Below, piece after piece: positions 5,465 through 12,409 of a stretch of DNA of 19,192 nucleotides. The position numbers and the translations under genes were made by a program. The first letter of the stretch is position 1. Every line of letters begins with the position of its first letter. A model generated the notes under the pieces. It was given only the letters and a program-made list of their open reading frames with translations. It made no database searches and was not told the DNA's origin. Source of the DNA: Bacteroidota bacterium (GTDB lineage: Bacteria; Bacteroidota; Bacteroidia; Chitinophagales; Chitinophagaceae); assembly GCA_023415275.1 (NCBI GenBank), contig JAEZLJ010000043.1, positions 1 through 19,192 of the forward strand, written 5' to 3'.

Positions 5465-6418
5465 ATGGCTTCAATGGTGGATCATTATTCTTCTTCTAAT
5501 CCTGATACAGGATTTGGCAATCAACCCGGACAGTTTGGTGGCCGGTTCATGAACAAGGACGGGTCTTTCAATTTAAAGAAAACAGGTGCTTCCTTTTTTA
5601 AAAGAGCCAGCTTTTATTCTTACCTGTTGGAGATATCCTGGGTAAAATTTATTATGCTGATCATCCTCTTTTACCTGGTGGTCAATGTGCTATTTGCCTT
5701 AGGTTATTTTATTATTGGTGAAGAGGAATTGCAGGGGCTTCTATCAAGGAATTATTGGAGCAGGGTGAGGGAATTATTTTATTTCAGTACCCAAACCTTT
5801 ACTACTGTAGGTTACGGCAGGATTAACCCGGTGGGTGATAGTGCCGACCTGCTGGCCTCTATACAAGCTATGAGTGGATGGTTATTCTTTGCATTGGTTA
5901 CAGGCTTACTCTATGGAAGGTTTACCAGGCCCCAGGCCTATATTGAATACAGCGAAAATGCCTTGATAGCCCCGTATAAAAACGGGAAAGCACTGATGTT
6001 TAGATTAGTGCCCTATAAAAGCAATCACCACCTGAGTGATGTGCAGGTGGTTGTCAACCTTTCTTATGTTTTTATGAAAGATGGAAACCCGGAGTACGCA
6101 TTTTACAAACTGGGCCTGGAAAGGTCGAGAGTGGACATGTTTAATATGAACTGGACTGTGGTGCATCCTATTGATGACCAAAGCCCCTTAATAAATTTCA
6201 CAAAAGAAGACCTGGAAAAATCAGATGTGGAAATACTGGTCCAGGTATCTGGATTCAACCCGATATTTTCTAACCAGGTGATGCAAAGGACTTCCTATAC
6301 TTATAACGAAATAATTTGGGGTGCTAAATTCAAACCAATGTACCATGAATCAGAGGATGGTAAGACCACCATTTTGGAATTAAATAAGTTGAATCATTAC
6401 GAGGAGGCCAAGGTATAG
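5465..6418 (+). CDS. KirBac-type inward-rectifier potassium channel
   Basis: A 317-residue inner-membrane K+ channel subunit. The order is a polar, Gly/Ser/Asn-rich N-terminus (1-40), a slide-helix region, outer helix TM1 (about 60-84), pore helix (102-113), selectivity filter TTVGYG (113-118) followed by RINP, and inner helix TM2 (about 127-150, ending near GRFTRPQ). The rest is a beta-rich cytoplasmic Kir domain (about 155-317), with typical segments ALMFRLVPYKSN, WTVVHPIDDQSPL and VQVSGFNP. Kir channels act as tetramers and pass K+ preferentially inward. No RCK or cyclic-nucleotide domain is present. An in-frame ATG three codons later is an alternative start. The gene is monocistronic; two tiny membrane-protein genes lie downstream on the opposite strand. 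Confidence 0.95.
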   Translation: MASMVDHYSSSNPDTGFGNQPGQFGGRFMNKDGSFNLKKTGASFFKRASFYSYLLEISWVKFIMLIILFYLVVNVLFALGYFIIGEEELQGLLSRNYWSRVRELFYFSTQTFTTVGYGRINPVGDSADLLASIQAMSGWLFFALVTGLLYGRFTRPQAYIEYSENALIAPYKNGKALMFRLVPYKSNHHLSDVQVVVNLSYVFMKDGNPEYAFYKLGLERSRVDMFNMNWTVVHPIDDQSPLINFTKEDLEKSDVEILVQVSGFNPIFSNQVMQRTSYTYNEIIWGAKFKPMYHESEDGKTTILELNKLNHYEEAKV

Positions 6419-6476
6419 CAGTCAAGTTATTGCCGGGTAATTAAATGTATCCAGGACAGCATTTCACAATGGCACA

Positions 6477-6575
6477 TCAGATCCTGCTTTCGAGTTCTTT
6501 ATTCAGTTGCCTCCGTTTGTAATATAGGAGAAAACAAAAGACCATGATCAGCAGTGCGTAAAATTCGATTCTCAT
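6477..6575 (-). CDS. tiny single-helix membrane protein, copy 1
   Basis: A 32-residue ORF from ATG 6575 to TGA 6477-6479. It begins MRIE, continues with a hydrophobic helix (residues 5-19) and ends with a basic then mixed tail starting YKRRQLNKE. A second ORF with the same architecture starts exactly 200 bp upstream on the same strand. Without gaps, 11 of the first 25 residues are identical, including MRIE (1-4), YKR (19-21) and LN (24-25), and the first 14 bases of both coding sequences are identical. That paralogy is the main evidence that it is translated. The helix-plus-positive-tail layout predicts N-out/C-in insertion. Function unknown; possibilities include a small regulator of a membrane complex or a membrane-active peptide. 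No family is recognised. Confidence 0.6.
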   Translation of the reverse strand: MRIEFYALLIMVFCFLLYYKRRQLNKELESRI

Positions 6576-6601
6576 ATTGGTTAATTTATAAGGTGGTTCA
6601 A

Positions 6602-6800
6602 GTTGTCAAATTTGAGACTTACACTATTTATGCCAGGCTGGTAATTGTATAAAATGTGTATTGCTCTGGATGAGTTGTAATAAACAGTGAATTACCAATT
6701 ATTCAGGTTTTTTCTTTTATAGAATACCAGTAAACTGGTGAATGTCAATAACGATATGAATAATTCGATTCTCATAGAGGGTGTTTTACTATTTGACAAC
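6602..6800. repeat. 10-bp inverted repeat in the small-ORF region
   Basis: GTTGTCAAAT at 6602-6611 and its exact reverse complement ATTTGACAAC at 6791-6800 lie upstream of the two tiny ORFs (27 and 16 nt from their starts) but in opposite orientations. Each includes TTTGAC, which could serve as a -33-like element reading away from or toward the ORFs, or as a shared operator half-site. Confidence 0.3.
6692..6775 (-). CDS. tiny single-helix membrane protein, copy 2
   Basis: A 27-residue ORF from ATG 6775 to TAA 6692-6694, upstream paralog of the ORF at 6477-6575. It has MRIE, a hydrophobic segment (5-18, LFISLLTFTSLLVF), then YKRKNLN and a short end. Divergence from its partner is mostly conservative within the helix (Leu/Ile/Phe/Val swaps), as expected if a membrane segment is under selection, and the frame is intact in both. 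The 116 nt between the two ORFs suggests separate translation and perhaps separate promoters. It is divergent from the aldehyde dehydrogenase gene at 6919. No family is recognised. Confidence 0.58.
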   Translation of the reverse strand: MRIELFISLLTFTSLLVFYKRKNLNNW

Positions 6801-6918
6801 AGAAAAGGTTTTTTATGCCTTAATACAATGTTAAAAGGAATGCTTTCAACACAGATTATTGTTTGAGTATCATTTGCAATGGATCCATTTCAAATTCAGA
6901 ACTTTGATAAAAAGCACA

Positions 6919-8406
6919 ATGCAATTCAGGGATGCAACAATAGAAGATGTGAATAGGGCATTACGATCATCAAGGAATGCTTTTGAAGTGTATAAAGGAT
7001 TTTCATTAGCGCAAAGAGCGGAATTGATGGTTAGAATAGCCCAGGAACTGAGAAACAATGCGGAAAACCTGGTGCACCAGGCTGGAAAAGACACACACCT
7101 GGATGCAGCCCGCCTGCAATCTGAATTAAACAGGACACAGTTTCAGCTGGAATCTTATGCAGCTGCCTGCAGGGAAGGTGCCTGCCTGGATGCCAGGATA
7201 GATACAGCAGACAAGGACAGGATACCTGTAAAGCCTGATCTTAGAAAGTATTTAATACCGCTTGGACCTGTAGTTGTTTTTGGTGCATCAAATTTTCCTT
7301 TTGCATATTCAACAGCAGGTGGCGATACCGCTTGTGCCCTCGCTGCAGGATGTACTGTAATCGTAAAGGCCCATCCGGCACATGCACAAACTTCCGAATT
7401 GGTAGCTGCAGCTATCAAAAGTGCGCTCCAGGCATTAGATATGCCTGAGAATATTTTCATTCATATTCACGGGGCTTCATTTGAAGTAGGGAAAGCCCTT
7501 GTAGAGCATCCGCTTACTAAAGCTGTTGGATTTACCGGCTCCCTGGAAGGTGGAAGAGCTTTATTTAATATAGCTGCTCAAAGACAGGTGCCTATTCCTG
7601 TATTTGCAGAAATGGGAAGTGTAAATCCTGTGTTTTTATTACCTGGTAAATTACTGCAGGATCCTCATGGCCTTGCTACGCAACTGGCTCATTCTATTAC
7701 TCAAAGTGCCGGTCAATTCTGCACCAATCCAGGTGTGTTGATAGCTATGGAGCATGAAGCATTGGAATCATTTATACAAAAGCTCCAGGATGAAATAAGA
7801 AAAACAAAACCAGTGGAGATGCTTCATCCTGGTATTGCTAAAAGTTTTCATGATAAAAGAAACATTGCCCTACAGCAAAACGATGTAGAAGTGTTGGCAA
7901 CCACACAAGATGCTTCCACTGAATTACAGACTATTCCGACCATTGCCAGGGTAAGTGCCACTGCCTTTATCAATAACCCCATTTTGCAAAAAGAAGTGTT
8001 TGGTACTTACTCTTTACTGGTACAATGCAAGGATATCAAGGAGATGATAGAAGTGGCAAAAAAGCTGGACGGGCAGCTAACAGCAACTATCATAGCCACT
8101 TCAGAGGAGGCTAAGGATAATGTTGGATTAATAACTATCCTGAAAGAGTTGGCAGGACGCCTTATCATGAATGGTGTGCCTACCGGTGTGGATGTTGCTT
8201 ATGGCATGCAGCACGGAGGTCCGTACCCGGCTACTACAGATAGCCGCTTTACAGCTGTAGGTCCGGATGGTATCAGGCGTTTTGCAAGACCTGTTTGTTA
8301 TCAAAACTGGGATAATTCCTTGTTGCCAGATGAACTTAAAAACGAGAATCCTTTACACATATGGAGAACCGTAAATGGCCAATTGACCAGGGAGCCGGTG
8401 AGTTAA
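6919..8406 (+). CDS. aldehyde dehydrogenase, alpha-ketoglutarate semialdehyde type
   Basis: A 495-residue NAD(P)-dependent aldehyde dehydrogenase resembling the KGSADH group, which oxidises 2-oxoglutarate semialdehyde to 2-oxoglutarate in pentose, glucarate and hydroxyproline catabolism. Family marks are GPVVVFGASNFPFAYSTAGG (cofactor domain start), the nucleotide-binding FTGSLEGGRAL, the catalytic Glu in FAEMGSVNP (E231), the nucleophile Cys in GQFCTNPG (C268) and the C-terminal MQHGGPYPATTDSR. ATG 6919 is the first in-frame ATG; a TTG at 6859 would add 20 residues that match no family feature. The gene is not next to any recognisable sugar-acid or hydroxyproline gene, so the substrate is inferred from family only. 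bshC follows 58 nt later. Confidence 0.9.
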   Translation: MQFRDATIEDVNRALRSSRNAFEVYKGFSLAQRAELMVRIAQELRNNAENLVHQAGKDTHLDAARLQSELNRTQFQLESYAAACREGACLDARIDTADKDRIPVKPDLRKYLIPLGPVVVFGASNFPFAYSTAGGDTACALAAGCTVIVKAHPAHAQTSELVAAAIKSALQALDMPENIFIHIHGASFEVGKALVEHPLTKAVGFTGSLEGGRALFNIAAQRQVPIPVFAEMGSVNPVFLLPGKLLQDPHGLATQLAHSITQSAGQFCTNPGVLIAMEHEALESFIQKLQDEIRKTKPVEMLHPGIAKSFHDKRNIALQQNDVEVLATTQDASTELQTIPTIARVSATAFINNPILQKEVFGTYSLLVQCKDIKEMIEVAKKLDGQLTATIIATSEEAKDNVGLITILKELAGRLIMNGVPTGVDVAYGMQHGGPYPATTDSRFTAVGPDGIRRFARPVCYQNWDNSLLPDELKNENPLHIWRTVNGQLTREPVS

Positions 8407-8452
8407 TTTTATGAATAAGCCAGCCTTAACAATTTTAAATGCCCGGTTGCTT

Positions 8453-8460
8453 TAATTTTA
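8453..8460 (+). promoter_or_regulatory. candidate -7 box directly before bshC
   Basis: TAATTTTA fits TAnnTTTG except for the final base and ends 4 nt before the bshC ATG. If used, the mRNA would start at the start codon. bshC could instead be cotranscribed with the aldehyde dehydrogenase gene. Confidence 0.2.
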
Positions 8461-8464
8461 AACC

Positions 8465-10060
8465 ATGTTTGCTGAACAGCGCATTCCTTATAACCAGACC
8501 AACGCCTTTTCGAAAATTGCTCTTGCTTACCTGTCAGGAGATGAAAAGTTGCGTTCATTTTATGCCCAGCCTCCCACAATTAAAGGTATAGCAGAAACAT
8601 TAAAACAAAAACAGGTACAACCTATAAAAAGAGACATATTGGTTGCCACCTTGCTGAAGCAGTATAAAGGGATTGAAACATCCGAAGCTGTGGCATTGAA
8701 TATTCAAAAGTTGGCGCACGAGGATTGTTTTACTATTTGCACAGCCCATCAACCCAACTTGTTTACCGGGCCTCTATATTTTATCTATAAGATTTTGCAC
8801 ACTATAAAGCTGGCAGAAGAACTAAAGAAGGAGCTGCCTGGTTTTCATTTCGTGCCTATATATTACATGGGTTCAGAAGATGCTGACTTTGCAGAATTGA
8901 ACCATACCTATGTGGATGGTAAAAAGATTGAATGGAAAAAGGAACAGAAAGGAGCAGTAGGCCGAATGCTGGTTGATAAAAGCCTCATGCAGTTGATAGA
9001 TGAACTGGAAGGCCAGCTGATTGGGGAAATGCACGGTGCAGAGGTGATAGGTTTATTGAAAAAAAGTTATAGTATAGGCAGGGATATCCAAACTGCAACT
9101 TTTGAGTTAGTGAACCAATTGTATGGTCAATATGGATTGGTGGTACTGATCCCGGATCATCCTGCCTATAAAGCCCAAATGATCCCGTTGTTCCAGGAAG
9201 AACTATTTCAAAATACTTCGGCGGGCATAGTTCAAAAAACTTCAGAAAGGCTGGAGGAACATTTTAACGTCCAGGCACACCCCAGGGAGATCAATCTTTT
9301 TTACCTTAAAGATGATATCCGTGAACGCATTATACGTGACGGAGATAACTTTCTTGTACATAATACCACTCTTAAGTTTTCAGATGAAGAAATAAGAACA
9401 GAACTTTCCAGCCACCCGGAAAGGTTTAGCCCTAATGTTATCTTGAGAGGATTATTCCAGGAAACCATTTTGCCTAACCTGGCATTCGTTGGCGGGGGAG
9501 GGGAATTGGCTTACTGGCTACAACTCAAAGATCTTTTTGAGCATTACAATGTGGTTTACCCTGTATTAGTATTAAGGAATTCTTTCCTGGTAATAGAGCA
9601 TAAGTGGAAAGAAAAGATCAATAAGTTACACCTTACAATTCCTGATATTTTTAAAGCGTCTAATGATTTGGTCAACCAGGTAGTAGAAAGTCAATCATCC
9701 AATACTATATCCTTAAATGGCAATTTTGAAAAGGCCGAAGCTTTCTATGAACAAATAAAAGTTCAGGCAGCAGCTATAGATCCAACACTGGGCAAACATG
9801 TAGCAGCAATAAAAACCAGGTCAATAAAGAATCTGCAGGAGCTGCAGAAGAAAATGCTTCGTGCCGAAAAGCGGAAGTATGCCGATGAGCAAAGGGGTAT
9901 ACAGAAGATCAAAGCTGCTTTATTCCCAGCCAATGGATTGCAGGAAAGAAAAGAGAACTTCAGCAGCTTTTATGCTAAATGGGGATATCATTTTATAGAA
10001 GAATTATACCAACACTCATTGGGCCTGGAACAAGAGTTTATGGTTCTAATAGAGAGTTAA
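8465..10060 (+). CDS. bshC: bacillithiol biosynthesis cysteine-adding enzyme BshC
   Basis: A 531-residue cytoplasmic protein of the BshC family, which adds cysteine to glucosamine-malate in the last step of bacillithiol synthesis, the low-molecular-weight thiol that replaces glutathione in many Bacillota and Bacteroidota. Visible hallmarks are TAHQPNLFTGPLYFIYK (from residue 93, Rossmann-like core), YYMGSEDADFAELNH, the RGLFQETILPNLAFVGGGGE segment and ELAYWLQLKDLF. A helical coiled-coil region lies at about 440-500, where the sequence is rich in Lys, Gln and Glu. Full length matches the family. The other pathway genes (bshA, bshB) are not in this window. It converges on purE with only 19 nt between the stop codons. 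Confidence 0.95.
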   Translation: MFAEQRIPYNQTNAFSKIALAYLSGDEKLRSFYAQPPTIKGIAETLKQKQVQPIKRDILVATLLKQYKGIETSEAVALNIQKLAHEDCFTICTAHQPNLFTGPLYFIYKILHTIKLAEELKKELPGFHFVPIYYMGSEDADFAELNHTYVDGKKIEWKKEQKGAVGRMLVDKSLMQLIDELEGQLIGEMHGAEVIGLLKKSYSIGRDIQTATFELVNQLYGQYGLVVLIPDHPAYKAQMIPLFQEELFQNTSAGIVQKTSERLEEHFNVQAHPREINLFYLKDDIRERIIRDGDNFLVHNTTLKFSDEEIRTELSSHPERFSPNVILRGLFQETILPNLAFVGGGGELAYWLQLKDLFEHYNVVYPVLVLRNSFLVIEHKWKEKINKLHLTIPDIFKASNDLVNQVVESQSSNTISLNGNFEKAEAFYEQIKVQAAAIDPTLGKHVAAIKTRSIKNLQELQKKMLRAEKRKYADEQRGIQKIKAALFPANGLQERKENFSSFYAKWGYHFIEELYQHSLGLEQEFMVLIES

Positions 10061-10079
10061 TACACCTTGTATAATTTGG

Positions 10080-10628
10080 CTATTGATCAAATTGATTAGG
10101 CCAGCCTGCAGATTGCAGGTGTTGTACCTTTTCCTGCACCTCTTTGCTCATTTTCTCTTTGTAGGCCGCTACTTTTTCAGCTATGTTGCTGTCAAAAGCT
10201 CCAATGATCTGGGCTGCCAATATTCCCGCATTTCTAGAGGCATTTAAGGCTACGGTGGCTACAGGTACCCCATTGGGCATTTGTAATATGGAAAGAATGG
10301 AATCCCAGCCATCAATGGAATTGCTGGATTTTATAGGAACCCCGATAACCGGAAGCGTAGTTATAGAAGCGATCATGCCGGGTAAATGTGCTGCACCACC
10401 TGCACCTGCTATGATCAGTTTCAATCCCCTTTCTTGTGCTTTAGATGCATATTCCACCATTCGCAATGGAGTGCGGTGAGCCGATACTACTGTAAGTTCA
10501 AAGCCGATTTCAAAGTATCTTAAAATATCTGCGGCAGCCTGCATGACTGGCAAATCGCTATCACTTCCCATTACAATGCCAACAAGAGGAGTTTCTGGTT
10601 TTTGGTTTATAGTTTCTTGTTCCTTCAT
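10080..10628 (-). CDS. purE: N5-carboxyaminoimidazole ribonucleotide mutase PurE
   Basis: A 182-residue class I PurE that converts N5-CAIR, made by PurK, to CAIR in de novo purine synthesis; works as an octamer in the cytoplasm. Signature motifs are GSDSD (21-25), SAHRTP (49-54), AGAGGAAHLPG (74-84), IGVP, and the DSILSILQMPNGVPVATV segment. The conserved protein starts only at about residue 15 (LVGIVMGSDSD). Residues 3-13 (EQETINQKPET) are encoded by one arm of the inverted repeat around the upstream four-helix-bundle gene. The ATG overlaps that gene's TGA (ATGA), which suggests translational coupling. No promoter of its own is evident, so transcription probably comes from upstream. The partner purK lies 6.2 kb upstream on the same strand. 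Confidence 0.96.
   Translation of the reverse strand: MKEQETINQKPETPLVGIVMGSDSDLPVMQAAADILRYFEIGFELTVVSAHRTPLRMVEYASKAQERGLKLIIAGAGGAAHLPGMIASITTLPVIGVPIKSSNSIDGWDSILSILQMPNGVPVATVALNASRNAGILAAQIIGAFDSNIAEKVAAYKEKMSKEVQEKVQHLQSAGWPNQFDQ
10590..10621. repeat. left inverted-repeat arm, four 7-nt units
   Basis: Read on the minus strand, 10617 to 10590 consists of AGAAACT, ATAAACC, AAAAACC and AGAAACT, preceded by AACA. Positions 10591-10621 are an exact reverse complement of 11056-11086 (31 nt). The arm lies inside the purE coding sequence and encodes residues 3-13. Confidence 0.92.
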
Positions 10629-11029
10629 GATTTCAATCTGTCTTTAAATTTTAATCCTTTATGCACTGTAGAATTTAAATAGATAATAAAAGAAGCAATT
10701 TTACGGGATAGAATATCTGCCTCAGCGTATATTGCCTCAAATTCTGCCTGATTAATAAAATTATTATCTATACAACGATAGAGTTGAAATTTCAGTTCGC
10801 CAAGTTCCCCTTTAGAAATTCCCAGTGAATTTACAAACTCAAGTTTGCTGCTTCTTTCAAATCCCTCAGCAATATTGTCCATTATTGAACCTGAAGCATA
10901 TCGCATTTGCTCTGCAAAACGATATTCTCTTTTAATTTTCAGCGTTTCTATTACAGGTGAAAGTCTATTATATAACTTCCTCGATAGTTGCCAAATCTCT
11001 AAATCTTCAAACTTATTGATTGTTGCCAT
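10625..11029 (-). CDS. four-helix-bundle protein, S23/IVS family
   Basis: A 134-residue, fully helical soluble protein of the four-helix-bundle family known from open reading frames in 23S rRNA intervening sequences (S23) and related to the Avd accessory proteins of diversity-generating retroelements. Signature segments are FEDLEIWQLSRKLY (7-20), the EQMRYASGSIMDNIAEGFER region (40-59, with the hallmark SIxxNIAEG) and ELGELKFQLYR (75-85). Such proteins form pentameric barrels with a basic surface and are suspected nucleic-acid binders. The gene is enclosed by a 31-nt inverted repeat, starts 26 nt inside one arm, and its TGA overlaps the purE ATG. No reverse transcriptase is nearby, so a retroelement role is not supported here. 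Confidence 0.93.
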   Translation of the reverse strand: MATINKFEDLEIWQLSRKLYNRLSPVIETLKIKREYRFAEQMRYASGSIMDNIAEGFERSSKLEFVNSLGISKGELGELKFQLYRCIDNNFINQAEFEAIYAEADILSRKIASFIIYLNSTVHKGLKFKDRLKS

Positions 11030-11055
11030 AAGAGAGAAAATGCGCCTGAAGCTAC

Positions 11056-11094
11056 AACAAGAAACTATAAACCAAAAACCAGAAACCAGAAACT
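11056..11094. repeat. right inverted-repeat arm, five 7-nt units
   Basis: On the plus strand 11060-11094 consists of AGAAACT, ATAAACC, AAAAACC, AGAAACC and AGAAACT. Compared with the left arm it has one extra AGAAACC-type unit. The last unit overlaps the tolC stop codon (11093-11095). Confidence 0.92.
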
Positions 11095-12409
11095 ACTTTA
11101 CTAAGTCTCCTCTCAATCTTAATAATTCTATCTCAGCAACTTTTGTATTGTAACGCGCTTGAATCAGGCGATTAGTGGCATCTGCGAGGCTTTGCTCCGC
11201 AGTGCGCATTTCAAGGAAAGTTGTGACTCCCAGGCGGTAACGCTCCTGGGCAATAAAAAGGTTTTCACGAACTAATTTGATGTTTTCTTCTTCCAGGGAA
11301 AGCGTTTGTTGATACAAGGTATAATCCCTGTAAGCGGTAGCTACATTTGTATTGATCTGTGCCAGGTTTCTCTTATAAGCCAGTTGCTGGTATTCAATAT
11401 CTAATTCCGCAGCCCGGATATTACGGCGTGTGATATATCCATTAAAAATGGGAATGGTGGCAGTGAAGCCATAGTTCAATCCTTTATTTTGGCTGAACAA
11501 AGGTTGAAAGGGATTGATCACACTCTTATTATCAGTGCGGTTAAAATTATATGCTGAATTAAAGCTTACGGTTGGTAACCTCTCAGCCCTGCGTTCTTTC
11601 AATGCAAGACCTGCTATGTCGATGCTTTTCTGAGCCAGCAATAATTGCGGATTGGTTGCTGTCAAAGTACCCTGTATAGAGTCGAGTGTCAAACCGCTAT
11701 GAATAGGTATAGTATCCAGCACCGTAAAATCATTGGTAACAGGAATTGCCAGCAAATTGTTCAATTGCTCTTTTAGTTTGAGAATATTGGTTTGCTGGGT
11801 AAGCTGCTGTGATTTTTGTGCATTATAATCTATCTGGGCCTGCAGGACATCTGATTTGGTACCAGTACCTACTTCAAATTTATATTGGGCCAGTTTAAGG
11901 CGCTCACTGCTTAATTGCATCTGTTCCTCAATGGCCTTCAACTGTTGTTGCTGGCGGCTGATATCATAATAAGTACGCATCAGGTCTGCCACACTGGCTA
12001 TTACCTGGTTCTTGATTTGCAATTCGCCCAATTCAACCATTTGCCCCAGGCGGCGACGGGTAACAAACATTTTAAGACCGTCAAAGAGTGTCCAGTTCAG
12101 ATTCAGAGAGGCCGTGGCTACATTAGATTTGATCCCATTGCTTTCACGTTTGGTTCCATCTGCCAATACCTGTTTCTGGTTATTATTGTTGAAGTTGATG
12201 CCACCATTGGCATTTAACCTTGGATAAAAGGCGTAATCAGCAAATGCATAATCCAGTGCTGCCAGTGCTGAATCATTCCTGGAAAGCTGGATATCATAAT
12301 TATTCGCGAGGGAAGTAGCTATAGCCTCTTCCAGACTTAATGGTCTTTGGGCTTTTGCCATAATTCCGATCAAACAACTACAGGCCAGTGCAATATTCTT
12401 TAGTCTCAT
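11093..12409 (-). CDS. TolC-family outer membrane efflux channel
   Basis: A 438-residue outer membrane factor: the exit duct of a tripartite efflux pump. A signal peptide (MRLKNIALACSCLIGIMAKA, cleavage before QRPL) precedes two OEP repeats of long coiled-coil helices (about 25-215 and 230-438), rich in Gln, Ala and Leu. Typical segments are LSLEEAIATSLANNYDI at the start, WTLFDGLKMF, YGFTATIPIFNGYITRRNI and a QERYRLGVTTFLEMRTAEQSL segment near the end. The start codon overlaps the stop of the RND pump gene (TAATG), which indicates translational coupling. The C-terminus (LLRLRGDLVK) is normal for the family, so the adjoining repeat arm did not truncate it. Confidence 0.94.
   Translation of the reverse strand: MRLKNIALACSCLIGIMAKAQRPLSLEEAIATSLANNYDIQLSRNDSALAALDYAFADYAFYPRLNANGGINFNNNNQKQVLADGTKRESNGIKSNVATASLNLNWTLFDGLKMFVTRRRLGQMVELGELQIKNQVIASVADLMRTYYDISRQQQQLKAIEEQMQLSSERLKLAQYKFEVGTGTKSDVLQAQIDYNAQKSQQLTQQTNILKLKEQLNNLLAIPVTNDFTVLDTIPIHSGLTLDSIQGTLTATNPQLLLAQKSIDIAGLALKERRAERLPTVSFNSAYNFNRTDNKSVINPFQPLFSQNKGLNYGFTATIPIFNGYITRRNIRAAELDIEYQQLAYKRNLAQINTNVATAYRDYTLYQQTLSLEEENIKLVRENLFIAQERYRLGVTTFLEMRTAEQSLADATNRLIQARYNTKVAEIELLRLRGDLVK

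Larger units (their letters stand above)
10590..11094. mobile_element. IVS-like element: inverted repeats around an S23-type gene
   Basis: About 0.5 kb bounded by the two heptad-repeat arms and containing only the four-helix-bundle gene. The layout matches 23S rRNA intervening sequences, which have inverted ends forming a stem cut by RNase III and can carry an S23-family ORF; here the setting is between two protein-coding genes. It ends flush with the tolC stop codon on one side and forms the purE N-terminus on the other. No target-site duplication or transposase is visible, so mobility is inference. Confidence 0.5.

Noticed and set aside
6859..6918. Longer aldehyde dehydrogenase start at TTG 6859
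   Set aside because: No family support for the 20 extra residues; ATG 6919 fits the usual N-terminus.
10061..10079. Terminator between bshC and purE
   Set aside because: The 19-nt gap and its flanks contain no GC-rich stem with a T-run; only a short AT-rich partial palindrome is present.
10625..11029. Avd-type accessory gene of a diversity-generating retroelement
   Set aside because: No reverse transcriptase, template repeat or variable repeat is visible nearby; the S23/IVS interpretation fits the flanking inverted repeats better.
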